A stretch of DNA of 64,000 nucleotides from NCBI RefSeq assembly GCF_030936135.1, contig NC_082611.1:930001-994000 (forward strand). The letters run 5' to 3'. This DNA comes from Gavia stellata (Eukaryota; Chordata; Aves; Gaviiformes; Gaviidae). Of the stretch, positions 1-33,800 are shown piece by piece. A program made the translations under genes and the position numbers. Positions within the stretch are counted from its first letter, which is position 1. Each line of letters opens with the position of its first letter. The notes beneath the pieces are model-generated. The model was not told the origin of the DNA and made no database searches. It saw only the letters and a list, made by a program, of their open reading frames with translations.

Positions 1-67
1 AAAAAGCCCTGGCTGGGCTGTCCTCCCCTCCCCACCTTGAAGTGTTCACTGTGAAGACGCTCTGTCT

Positions 68-85
68 AATAAACCCTGTAATAAA
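68..85 (+). terminator. Two plus-strand AATAAA hexamers, possible 3' end of an upstream gene
   Basis: AATAAA occurs at 68-73 and again at 80-85 on the plus strand. Such a pair at the window edge would suit the poly(A) signal of a plus-strand gene ending just left of the window. By synteny that gene could be SCNN1B, but no coding sequence confirms it. Confidence 0.3.
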
Positions 86-3000
86 TCTCATAGCATGTGG
101 AGCTTGCATATATCAGTATTGCTATAGAATCGTAAGTCACCGTTTCTTTTTAACACATTTAACACTCTTCTCCAGGTGAGAAGAGGGGGGTGCGGGCAGC
201 TGTGCAGGGCTGCGGCCAGGGTCCAAGGCAGGGCTGTGGCAGCGCGGGCAGGGAACAGGAAAAGGACCACGGAGAGGCAGGCGGTGCTGGGGAGAGGCCA
301 GGATGTCCTGAGGGTGGATGCATGGACGTGGCACAGTGTGTGCTGCAGCTGTGCTGCCCCGTGGGTGGGACCCCGGCGTTGGGACCCAAGCTACTTTTGA
401 CTTCTGAGGTCACAGTATTCCCACCCCTAAATAACTACGACAGAAACAGAGCAGAAGAAAACCGTCCCTTTGCTTCTGGAGCCCACGGGTGCTCCGTTTG
501 TTTGTTGCTCAGGGTTTGTTAAAGCTCGCACTGCAGGTGGGCACAGTTGTTAGTGTGTGTCAGAAATACTGCAGCTTCCATAAAGATTCAGGTGTGGGGA
601 GGAAGTGCCAGGCCGTTTAACAGTACCACTCTTGGCAATAAATTAATTAAAAAGTTGCCCTTAAGTTTCCTGTTGGCAGGAGGTGCGGTTCAGCGCTAGC
701 GAGACACGGATGGCCGTGGCTGTGCTGTGCTCACCCCGACGTGAGGGTGGCCGGGGGGTTCGGTGGTCCCTGGGGGCCCAGGTGGAGCGATGCAGTGAGC
801 TCACCTGGCCGCTGGCTGCTGCCGGCCCGCGGCTTTCCCAGGAGCCCATCGCAACCCACGGGGACCTTTAGTACTGCCTTACTGAAGTACTTCTGCAAAT
901 CTTCAAGAGGAAACACAATTGCGTGGTTAAATCATGCGACTGGGAACACGATGTTCTGGGCATGGCGCCCAGTGCGGCGCGAGCGCGGGGTGGTTGGGGC
1001 AGCTGCGGCGGCGAGGGGGGTCCACGCGCCTTCTCTGCTTGAAGGTCCCCGAGCGCAGGGTGCTCGGGTGCGGAGCCGCCGGGGCAGAGCGTGCCAAGGC
1101 TCTCTCCATCTCCCCTGGGCGGTGGTGGAAGTGGTGGGTCTCGCTGCTGACGAGTACCACGAGCAGGACCGAGGAACCGGGGGATGATCTGCCAGACAAG
1201 ATGCCACCGGCGTGGCTGACTCTGCCCCGCACAGGGGAACTTCTGTGTTCAACATTCACTGAAAAAGTCAAACCTCTAATTACTGCCGTATAACTGGTCA
1301 AACGCTGCTGCAGTATAGTTACAATATAATAATGTGTAGAATAGTTGCAGCCTTAATTTTATAAGACTTGATTCTTAAATTCTTGATTTTTAAAATTTTA
1401 TGATTAGCTCCAAAAGTAATGGCAACTTAAAGTTTTAATTTTCTATTACCTCTGATATCCAAACTTTTACAGACATTTTCCAGTGTCACTGGGTGATCAT
1501 AAGAACAAGAAGCTTAACCACCTTTTAAAAATTAAATTCAAATTCTTAAGTAATGAAACAGCTTTGGAAATCACATTCTCAGCCTGTTTGGGTTTTCTGC
1601 TGTTGAGAAAGAGGAGTGAGGGTCAGGAGAGTTTGGTGCGTACCCGTGGCGTGTTCCTTCACACCCTCCTGGGTTTCAGCTCAGTGACTGGAGTCCCACC
1701 GCCTCTCGCTCAACATGTGCGGGGTGCTCAAAACCGGGTAAATTAACAAATCCTGCAGAGCCAGACATTAAAGCCGATTTAGAAACCATGCAAAGGTTTC
1801 ACCATTGCTTCTCGATCAGTGCTTCAGCAACCCACCTGGCCGAGGCTTTTCCTTTTGACAGTGCCCAGAGACCGATGCACAGGGCAAATCCTGCACCCGG
1901 GGCATGTGCGGAACAGCCCTTCCTCTGGTTCACCCTCCTGGCAGCCCACGGGTCATGGACCTCCTGAGCTGGAGGCTGTGTTTGTTTTAGTTGCCACTGC
2001 TTGAAAATCAGGAGATAAGGGGGTTATTTAGAAGCTGACGCTATGCCACTTGGCAGAGCAGTTTCATTTGCAGAACTTCCTACTCGTTCCACCAGCTAAT
2101 GCTTTACAGGCCTTTTAGCATCTGGAACGATCCCTCCAGAAGACATTTTGCCTCAGAAACAACATATGATTATCTTTTATACATTAAGCAAACAACAGAC
2201 CTGCTATGCTACACTAGGAGAAGAGGGAGAGGACACTTTCATCCTTCAGCACCAGATTCCTTATGAACTGGAACAGTTACACGAGGGCTCAGCACACAAC
2301 TTATCCCTTGCCACCGGCCTTCCTGGGCTGGTAAGCAACCGTGCCCGCCTCTGATCTCGATTGGGATGAGGAGCGGAAAAATAGGGGTAATTTACAGTCA
2401 TCTGCAGCCAGAGGATGCCTAAAATAAAACATATGAGGAATAAAAATCCTGATTCAGAGAGCGCCTTCATAACAAATCCATGTGCTTATCCATCAGCTGG
2501 TTCTCGTTTGCAAGAGCGAACGACAACAGCCCAGGAACACATTGCTCTGTAAGGAAACTATCTAAGCCCAAGAACGGCATGAGCTCAGCAAGCACATAAA
2601 ACCAACCAGAGCGCTGACAGGGCAGACGAAAGGCGGTTACGACTCTTGTAAAGACAGAGGAATCCAGCTCTTACAAGAGTTGTCCTAGAATTTTCCTGCC
2701 CGATTCCTCACTTCCCTTCTCCCTAATGGGATGCTTCGCTCCCTGAGCACCGTAACCCCACGGTACAGCCTCCTTCACCAAAAAGGAGAGACCCTGTAAA
2801 GCGACAGCACTTCATCCCACATCGCGGCCCAGTCGGAAACAAGCACTTGACACCGTCCCCTCCCGATTCGGTGTTCAGCGTACGCATGCAAGCCAATACT
2901 TCACAAAGACCTCCAAACGATTTTGCAACAGTGAAGAAACACTGCTCCCTCCGAAACGCACAATAGAGCAATTTGCTTAAAACACTAGGAAAGCTGAGAA

Positions 3001-5293
3001 CAAAAACCTGGGCATCTGTTCCCACGCTCTCACCAACAGACAACGCTGTCAACATCACTCCCGGGAAGTCTGGCTGTGTGGGAACCCAAATAGCTGTTCA
3101 AACATAAAGATATAGCAAAGGGACTTCAGATGCTTTTCTGTAGGGCAAAACAGTCGCCCCGAGCCTGCTCCTGTGCTGATGAAATAGCGGTATCCGTGAG
3201 GAGCTCGCTGCAATCAGACGGGCTGCAGAGAGAGGGGGAAGGCAGAGCTGTTTTCCCAGGCCAGCCCTCTTTAAGCCACTTTGAAAGGCAGTGCCTCGGC
3301 TGCTGACACCCTGGGGTGGGCTCCGGTGTCTGCTGCCACGGAGCTGTAACGACAGAAAAGGCTGCAGGAGGTCTCAGGCTGCGGAGCTGGCAGGGCAGCC
3401 TGCACCTTCCGGCTCGCTCCTCACACCTTCAGCCCCAGCTGGGTGCCTGCCCGGGGCCGTCTGCCCTGCGAAATGCAGCAGCAGCAGGTGAAGAACAGCC
3501 TCAAAAATCCGCACCTCCTAGTGAGGAGGCAGAAGGATGGGAGAGGCACAAACAGTGAGATTCACCCATCTCACACCAAGGGTAAATTGGAACAGCATGT
3601 TCTTTGGCCGGACACAGACAGTTTACCATTCCAGTTACCGCTGGTTTATAGAGGGCGTCTGACAACTAATAAAAGCGGAAAGTGTCTCAGGTACTTGACT
3701 TCGGCTCTTTACCAGCTTGGCTCTCTCTCCCAAACGGACCGACGGCAGATAAGCGTATGTGCACAAAGGGGGTTTTGTCTTGCTGCAGCAGCAGTGCAGC
3801 CGCTGGAAGACTCAGCCGAGCACTGCACGGGACTGGGCACAGAGCTCTCCAGGGGAAAGGCTTCACGAATCGCAGCCCAACGAGACACCCGAGAAGTCCC
3901 AACTCAATACAGTACCAAATTTCCCATTCATTTGGGGATTTTTTTAACAGAATTTTCATACTCTTGAAACAAAAGCGTAAACATTTCACTGAAAACCCTG
4001 CCAAGAAAAAAACCCAAACATTCCAGGAAACACATTTTACTTCCCTGCTGTGAAATTTTTTTAGGCGCCAAAATTCGCGAAACCCAAAATCTGTTTATAA
4101 AGCACCTCTGCTCTCCTCACCTCCCCAGACTGCAGTTCCAGCAGTAAAACATCACCAAAGTCCAGCTGAGAACAGCAAAGGACTCCAATGTCACTCAAAA
4201 ACCACACCACTGGTAAAATACAAGCCTGTATCGGGATGTTACATGTGCGCTACAAAACAGAGACGAGATGTCGGTGTGACAAACCAGACATGGGACTGCC
4301 CAGAAGAGAGGCAGCCATGGCAGCTAAGCACACAGTCACCCAGGGGAGACCGTATCAGGCTAACGAGTCCAAAGAGGAGGACAACAAATGACAGCCGTCC
4401 AAAAGACAGAGGCTGAAAAAAAAAAAAAAAAAACCCAGCCAAAAAGCAAAAACACCAGAAAGATTTGTGGATCAGGCTGAACACTGATTAGAGCAGCCTG
4501 AACCACGTTAACGAAAGAAAAGGCAAAAACATGGACACTGGGAAAAGAATTATTCTCCCAAGGCATCTGGTGGTGAAGAGGAGGAGAAAACTGCAGAAGT
4601 AGATACAGGTAAGGGAAAGAAAGATGTTTTTCCCCTCCAAAACAGAAGAGTTTGCATGTGAGGTTTTACCCCGCACCATCTCACACAGCTGGCATTCCAG
4701 TTTTGGGACCTCTTTGTATTCTGTCCCGTTTTCTCCTAAGGAAAAAAGCTGTGGGAGCGTTGGAAGCATACTTAGGCTAGACAAGTTGTTTTAAAAAGAT
4801 CGATGTACCAAGCTTTAATAAATTTTTACATGAAAGCAACACTTCCATTAAATTTCTTATAAACTTCATAGCTTTCAGTAGAATACATTAATTGCACAAG
4901 GAACAACCTAGAAAACTGGTTTTATTCTCAGGGTTGAGCTTGATCATGCCTCATCTACTAATTAATGCGACCATTTTCTTGACTTTGTGAATAATGACAG
5001 ACTTGAGCAATGACGATTGCCTCCAGGTGGAAGAGCTTCCAATCAGTCGATCTTTGTTGCACCTACCCCATCATTTTAGATTCAGAATTGATTAAATTTT
5101 CGGAAAAAGCCAGTTGTCTCACCGCCATGGAGCACGAACTCTCCAGCAACCAGCAGAACATTTCTAGACAGAAGCCAGCACTGCTCAGCCTACTCAAGGC
5201 CATCCAGCTAGCTTTTGGTAAATTTGGCTGTAGGACATCTTTCCTTATTTCTAAAGATGGAAAAATGGAACAAGATCTTCCTAGACAAAGACA

Positions 5294-5299
5294 TTTATT
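5294..5299 (-). terminator. Candidate COG7 poly(A) signal
   Basis: TTTATT on the plus strand reads AATAAA on the COG7 sense strand, about 130 bases past the stop codon. A second AATAAA lies further downstream at 4921-4926 and could serve a longer 3' UTR. Which one is used cannot be decided from sequence. Confidence 0.5.
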
Positions 5300-5430
5300 A
5301 AAAGTTATTCAGAAATAAATTTCTCTAATCCCTAGAGATATTTTCACTGTCCTTGCAAAGTTTATAGGGAAATAAAACCAACCCAAACAGTTCAGCCCTT
5401 GAGCAGTGTCCAGCAGCAGGGACGTTGCAG

Positions 5431-26580
<21,150 letters not shown>

Positions 26581-27110
26581 CGCCGCCGCCTCGCCTGCGG
26601 GCCCGCGGCGGGCACCCGCGGGGGCAGGCCGGCCACAGCGGCGGCCCCGCCGGCCACCAGCAGCCGCGGCGCCCCAGGAAACGCGCCCCAGGCCCCTGCC
26701 GGCCACCGTACCCGCTGCGCGCCGGCGCCTGGCGGCCACCGTCCGCGGGGCGTTCCCCGGCGCTGGTGGGCCGGGCCGGGCCGGGCGGGGAGCTCGGCCG
26801 GCGCCCCGCGGAACGGAGGCCCCGGGGCCCGGCCCCCACCCCGGAGCAGCCTGGGCGCAGCTTGAAGGCGGAGAGACGCGACCCTCGGCGGGGTCTGCGG
26901 AGGAAGACGAGCGGGTGGTGCCGGCGCGGAGAGCCCAGGCCGAAATAACCGCCGGAGCTGCCAGGGCCGGAGGAGGGGCTCGCGGAAGGTCCTCCGGGCC
27001 CCGGTGCAGCGCGGGGGTGCCCCCCTCCCACCCCTGCTCCGATGATACCGAGCAATAAAATAAACCGGTTCCCTGCCCCGCAGCTGGCAGTGCAGGGTGT
27101 TAACAAAACG
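26581..27110 (-). promoter_or_regulatory. CpG-island promoter and 5' UTR of COG7
   Basis: The sequence upstream of the COG7 start is very GC- and CpG-rich up to about 27.05 kb, then drops. No TATA box is evident, as expected of a housekeeping CpG-island promoter. Several long open frames on both strands here are by-products of the base composition. The exact start site cannot be read from the sequence. Confidence 0.7.
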
Positions 27111-27876
27111 CCGTGGCGAGTGAGGTCTGGGACGGCTGAGGGTTGATGTCCTCGCAGGCGGCGTTCCGCTCCTGCAAGAGGCGGCCTTGCGGAGGAGACA
27201 CCCCAGGCGCGTCCCGAGCGCCGCGGAGCCCAGAGGGAGCAGCCCGTGCCCCAGCCGCGGGGCCTGGGGGGACGAGCCGGTGCTCACAGAGTGGCCAAAA
27301 AGCCCCCAAAAGGGCCCCAAAGCCCTCCCACCATTTACTCTCGTCACTCCGTTTTGTACTTCCCCTATAAACCACATCCACCAGAGTCCAGATAGCCCAA
27401 CTCTGGCCATTCCGCAGTTCTCGCCTGCCCATCAGCACGCAGCCCCCGTGAAAACAGGGTGGGTGGGTCCCTGAACAGATCCTGCCCCGGCTCCGAGCAG
27501 TCTGCTACAAGGGCTGATTGTTGGTATAGGTTTGCTTTTTTCTTTTTAATTCAAAATTAAAAAGTAATGGGAGAGAGGGAAAAGGGGCCCAGAAAGCAGC
27601 AGGAAAAACTTGTATGGAAGAAGCATTAAGGCTCCCGGGCTGCAGGGTTCTACAGCAGTCTCCTGTAAAGCAGGGTCAGCTACAGAAAAAGGTCCGTGGC
27701 AGAAGCAGCCAGTTTACACACCTCCTGCCAGACACCTGCACAGAAACCAAAAGGAAGGAGGAAATGGTGGATCCCAAGGAAAGGAGCCATGACAGAGTCC
27801 AGGCCAGCATTGCTGGCACACAGTCCCTCCCCATCCACCACTAAGGCAATATGGCAACGTCCAAGCCTGCTGAACT
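27111..27876. other. COG7-GGA2 intergenic region and GGA2 3' UTR
   Basis: This is the remainder of the roughly 1.3-kb gap between the GGA2 stop and the COG7 start. The part next to the GGA2 stop is its 3' UTR, running leftward. The part near 27.1-27.3 kb is still GC-rich and may belong to the COG7 promoter region. No gene is recognised. Confidence 0.6.
27545..27550 (-). terminator. Candidate GGA2 poly(A) signal (ATTAAA variant)
   Basis: TTTAAT on the plus strand reads ATTAAA on the GGA2 sense strand, about 330 bases past the stop codon. No canonical AATAAA was noticed between the stop and this site. ATTAAA is the commonest functional variant. Confidence 0.4.
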
Positions 27877-30800
27877 TCAGCTCCTGCCCCAGAGCTCTGC
27901 TTCTGGGAAGCCAGTCACCTCTCCCACCTTACTGAAGGGCTGCACGCCTTGCGTGAATGCTAGTTTGTATCTCAGTCGGATGGGATCCTACGGGAGAAAG
28001 GAAAAGAGAGAGGGGCATGTCATGGTTGCAGATTCCCGGGCCCCCTTCAGCCTCACCCCTCACAGCCGTGCTGCAGTGAATCACCCCCTGAAAGGGGCGA
28101 GTAACACTTGAGCCATGCAGAAGCTCTGCACAGAACAAGACCTGGATCTTTGTAAGATATGTAAGGAGTGACTGGGAGACCTGTGCAAGCCACCCAAAGG
28201 CATGCTTGGCAATCGAGGCCTGCCCAACCTTCTCAGTGGATTCCTTACACCGATTTTTGGTCTCATAATTATTCACTAATGCAACAGAACTGCCACCATC
28301 GCTTGTGCCTTGGGTGGCCTCGTGTTCCATCAGTTGCAAACATCTGCACAGTGTCTACCAGGAGCCATCACTGCAGGTAGACTGAAGCAGAAATGTGCAG
28401 GCCCCTGCAGCAACTGCCCATTCGATCCTCCAGATTATAGCTCTGGAAAGCTGTTTCAGTGGGAAAAATGTCTTCCCAATACAGCCCAGATTGCTCTGTC
28501 TCTCCCCGCTAATAATACTCTCCCCATCTTTCACACAAATACCCCACCCACTACAGTGACATTCCAAGCGCTCCACCTGCAGACTCAATCACCGCACATA
28601 CCTTGTGCGGATTGGCGAGCAGCAGGACCTGGGACACCACTGCGGGGGGGAGAAGAGGGCTGAAGGCAGGCAGCTCAGAGCTGGATGCTGGTTGTAGCTT
28701 TATTTTCATGGTCTGAAAGAGAAAACGAAAGGAATGCTTTTTGGTCCCTGCTGGAAAAGGGCTGGGAGTATTACCGAGGCACAGAGCTGCTTAAAGATAC
28801 ATCAGCCAGATTTTGTCATTCAATAAAATGCACGTGCACAGGCAGAACGAGTGCCTTACCCAGGGGCTAAAGCAGCGTGTCTGGAGCCCTGTCTAGTTGT
28901 CTCAAGGCCAGGGATATACTCTGTGAAACAGGCACCGGGGCCACAGGCACCACCATACAACAGGTTCACCGTTCAGAGAAAGTGAGCCAGGCAATTTCCA
29001 ATGAGCAAGGCAAATCCAAAGCAAGAAATGGTGAACCTTCTCCTCAGGACATTTCTGAGTAGTCCCACTCTCTTCTACTCACCACAGGCTTCTCACCTTT
29101 GGGACTGCAGCCTGGAACGCTATGTCCTTAATTGGTTGAGCTGATGTACTCAGCATCGAAAGAACCATCACCAGCACATCTGGTCGGCCAGGAGCCGGGT
29201 CTCTGGAGAAGTGGAGCATAGCCTTGAAACCATTCCTATCGTACACAGTAAGTGGACAGATACTGCCTGCCAGAGACAAAAGGAGAATCAGAAACAAAGC
29301 ATGGATTCCCCTCCCTTCTGAGGGCAGAACAGCAAAGACGGGATAAGGAACAGTAAAAAGAAAACACACACACAAACTTTTATTTCCTCCAGCAAACTCA
29401 GAGACCAAGCAGCATACAGCACCTGCCTGTGATTTATATTTCACCTCTAGGGTAGAGAAAGGAATCTGAATGTCTAAATTAGAGATTTAGCAGCTCAGAT
29501 TTCAACAGTCAGCTAGAGATGTCAGGTATGAATCCAATAGAGATACAATGGGAAAAGCAAAACGTAACTTTTTGGCACACACAAGACTTAGCCCCTTATC
29601 ACCATTGCCTGGTAAATCCACACCTGACTGTCACCATCCAGCCCTTCCAAAATGTGGTAAATCCTTCACTTAAGAGACTGAAGGCAGAAGACAATCAGGT
29701 CAGAATGTCATTGCACCTGTCCTCTTCCAAAAGCAGTGATGGACAAGGCTCTGCCGTCCTCTCAACAGGACATGCCCTGCTCTGAGACACTGGGGTGCCA
29801 CGCACCCAGGGGAACACTCCATCAAGTGGTCACAGGGCTGGGCCATACAGTGTTGAATCAGAAAGCAGAGGTGGAAACAACAGTTCTGCTTTAGGAAGCG
29901 GGACAACTCCCACCCATAAATATCTTTTAAGCCTCTGGAGAAGAACTGCTTGAAGCCTGATTAAACGTGCTAAGGGCAAACGGTTTAGAAGCACATCACA
30001 AAGGTTAGCCAGGGCAGGAAACTCCTGACTACTGAGGAGGGAGGACAAGGACGTTTCCATGGTACGATCCCTAGCACTTGCTCAAATTCTCAGATACATT
30101 AAGTCCATCACAGAACAGTCATTACTTTTCTCCAGCCGACCTGCACAGCATGAGGCTACTTTGGCTTGCTCCCCTGCAAAAATCACAGCAGAGCTGTAGT
30201 AAGCCTCTAGTAAGCAGAGCTGGGGCACAGAAATTATTGCACTTACTCGGTGTAATTGAAATTAAAGGGACAAAAAGGTTTTCTAGAGAAGCATCATGGG
30301 AAGCTGGATGCAAAGAGGCAGCAGGCTTCAGCTCGTAGCCTAGGCTGGAGAATGAAGTATCTGCCATTGAGCTATTTGGAAGATCTGGAAAGGGCAATTT
30401 CATTGGTGATAAATCCCTGGAAAGAAAAGCATGTAGAAAACTTATATTAACTGGGGAGACTACATGGCATATACCATGTAGTCCATATATATATCTTCTG
30501 CTGTGTCCATTTTGTGTTCCCAATCCCTCATCACTTTCAGGTATAAGGAAAGTACAAGCTTACACTCTCCGAGTTCCTGAGGAATACGAAAACTGTCCAT
30601 TTTATATGGAAGAAGCTGCTGTTTCAGCATTCATTAAGACAGACTTTGATTCCTGTTACTAACGTGAAACTGTTTCAGGGCTTTGGGAGTCTACTCTCCC
30701 CACGCACGGACTCTCTGGAGCTCTAGTCAGTGAGATTAAAATAAATTCTAGCTCAAAGACAATGCAGGAAGCTGGGAATCTCCAGTAAAATTTCTTGACC

Positions 30801-33800
30801 TGTATTATGGCAGACTGGATAAGCGTATCGTAATGGTCACCTGCTCTGAAGATCTGTAGATGATTAATTTGGTTCATGAACAGTTAGGCTTCCACTGAAT
30901 GCTTGGAAACTACTTTGTCACAGCCTGAAGAAAGCTGGGGAAAGTATGTTTTGAGTCACAGGTTATTATAAAAGACCTGACTGTAAGGTTTTTGCTCCTC
31001 TAGCTCAAGATCACCTTGTTACTAAGCCATGGGATTTGTCTCCCCAGGTTTCTGACCCTTGGAAGGTGCTAATGTGTAATTACACAAAGTGCAATTAATA
31101 GGTGCATAATTGCTGCTTAAGAGCCAATGCACGGATGGATAACTTGCCATCACTAGCTAGTTGTAGTGGAAAGGTTTTCCTAAATCTCACTGCTGTAAAC
31201 CAGTATTCCTCATCTCCAAAGCCAGACTGTATTATGCAGCGTTTGCTTACAAAGATAATGTTTTGGTCCTGGATGGTGGAGAGAGCTGATCAACCAGGCC
31301 CTGAAATTCATTCTTCTCTGAACAGCTGTCTTCCCAGCTCTCCTGCAGTCCCAGCGTTTGAACAGCATTTACAATTTCACTATATCCATTGTGTACAGCA
31401 GTCTGAAAAATAAGACACTTCTGGTTCACACTATAGGACATCAGCAAAAATCAGACCTGTTCCACTGAAGAGAACAGAGAACCTCATTTTTAATAACACT
31501 ACGTAAAGTAGAAATAAATATGAGTAATCTGGTTGCAAACTACAACTGAGAAATTAATTGCAGAGCAGGAGCATTCCAGTTTCACAGAATCACAGAAATC
31601 ACTATGGTTGGAAAAGACCTGTAAGATCATCAAGTCCAACCATCAACCCAACACCACCATGCCCACTAAACCATGTCCCACAATGCCACGTCCACACGTT
31701 CCTTCAGAATAGAGTGACATTAAAAAAGGCTGCCAGGGAAAGCTAGGAGATCAAGAATCCTGTCTGACTTTTGTCCTTCATACCTTACGGACTAGCATAC
31801 CTGAGGATCACTCACCTCTGCTAAGCCAAAATCAGGTGGTGGTTTCTGTACAACAGGAGAGTCGCTGAGACCTAAGAAAGATGCCAAAATGCCACCGATC
31901 AATTACAGAAAACAAGGGTTTTCCATAAGTTCTTTCTTTGTTGTCTAACAGCAGTCTGACTGCAGTCTAACACCATTAAAGAAACTACATTCTTGAAACT
32001 TATGATATAGGCTGAAAGGGTGTACTTTCTCTTAAAACCAACATTAATGCCAAAGTTCTTCTATCTTCATTAAATACATGAACCCTAGCAACAAGGATAA
32101 CACTGTACTGAATTGCATATACAAACCTAATGACTTTAACTCCTCATCAAGCAGACAGGTAGAGGTTGTGCTGCCATGGCGGGAGACGGTGGTTATGTTT
32201 GCAAATTGGTCTGTAGGAGACTGGGATGTTGCCTCCAGTTCGGAGAAGTCAATCAATGTATAGCTCTTCATGCGTCTTGGGGCTGGCCGGCATGCTTTGG
32301 AAATAGCAGAAAGAGTTAAAAAGAAACCTCCTGAAAGGAACAGTGTATGTGCGGGTCCAGGCAAGCCCAAAAGGACTCATAGGTGAAGAACTTCAGGAAT
32401 ATTTTCTATCAGTCACATGTAAAAGAAAATGATCGTTACATGAGTTTTCCTGTGTTACAGGATTTTCTCCACATTTACTCTCCAAGAAGCACTTCCCTTC
32501 CAAACTCCACTCAACCATGACATGCAGAAGCAAAGCTGCTGCAGGATGCTCTTTACCTGGTGCCTGAGCGGAGTTGGTGGCTGAACCTCCTCCACCACCA
32601 TCTTCGTGGCTGGCTACAACCTGCCTGTACTGCCCAAGTGCCTGTGTGAGCTGGTCATTGGCCTGCAGTATCTCAGCTGGAAAACAAGAGAAGAAACAAA
32701 ATATTGGTGTTCTAACATGAGCGTCAGTTCCACAGCACTCTCCAAACTGCTCATAAGAAAGGTACAGCTAAGGACCTGCCTGGAGCAAAGTCTAGTGGGG
32801 CAATCTGCCTTAAGATCCTGGCTAGTTTTTCATTCCATTTTCTGAAGTGCAGCATTTTGCACATACATCTGCTGATTTCAGACCTGTCTCTCATTTATCA
32901 AGATCACTTTGAAATCTGATCCTATCTCTAAAGTGCTTATAGTTCCTGCCATCTCTCACGCACTTTGTTGTTCTCCGCAAGTTTTCTGAGTGTACTTGAG
33001 TTTATAATCTAGCACTCCCCAGCTGAAGAACCCTGGCATTCATGGGTATGAATGAAACGTTTGAGGCACAGCTGAGCTCTTATGGTTGCTGTTTTAAGAT
33101 GCCTATTCAGCGAGGCATCACTTCAGTCAGGTTTTCAAGGCATATGGACAAGACTGAAATGCAGTCCTCTCGGAAGGGCTAAATTTCACCACTGTGGAAT
33201 TCAAAGATTCTGCTCATATGACCCTCCTCGGTATTATACTTATGAAATTCAAAAAATATTCTCCCTTCTGTGTTTATAGCCAGGGAGAACTTCAATCTGT
33301 AGAGAAAAGACCTCAAAAGCCTTCAGTTGTGTGAACACCAGAACTCCCCAAACTCTGAAAACCACATTGGCTGGAAGAAACTGGTTTCACCATTTAATTT
33401 GGGGCTCCAAGTGAAAATTAAGAGCTTCCTTGGAGAGAAGTGGGAGGAGACTTTGTCACTTCCCATGGGCATGGTTTGAAGGTTAAAGTGGAAAGCTTTT
33501 CCAGCAGGGTAGCAAGTGCCTAAGCATTCCCCCTCTCAGAGGAAGGGCATACCCACTCGTCAAAGCAAAGGTAGACAAACTTAACTGCAAAGAAATCCAA
33601 GGAGAGTGTTGGCTCTTACCTAGAGCCTCGTCGTCATCAACTGTCTCACTGGCAAGGCGAAAGAGCAGAGGCCTGAGCTTCTCACAGCGTTGAAACAGAG
33701 TCTATTGAAGGAAACGTTTCATGTCATTGCTCAGGAGATCCCAAACACTCTCACACTTCTCTGTTTCTGTGACCACCTCTAAGTGATGCTACCTCTAGAA

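Larger units (their letters stand above)
1..5430. other. Intergenic region left of COG7, including its 3' UTR
   Basis: No recognisable coding exon was found on either strand. The open frames here are short, match no family I know and lack a convincing exon structure. Positions about 700-1200 are GC- and CpG-rich without an identifiable gene. By human gene order the next gene to the left would be the sodium-channel subunit SCNN1B on the plus strand, but no SCNN1B coding sequence is visible. The last few hundred bases before 5430 should be COG7 3' UTR. An A-run lies at about 4417-4433. Confidence 0.6.

Noticed and set aside
4417-4433. A-run as the end of a processed retrocopy
   Set aside because: No coding similarity precedes the run on the plus strand and no flanking target duplication was seen.
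26581-26739. In-frame upstream extension of COG7 (53 codons)
   Set aside because: The frame is open but contains no ATG; its start is a GTG at 26737-26739. MDFSRFL is in a strong context and matches the family N-terminus.
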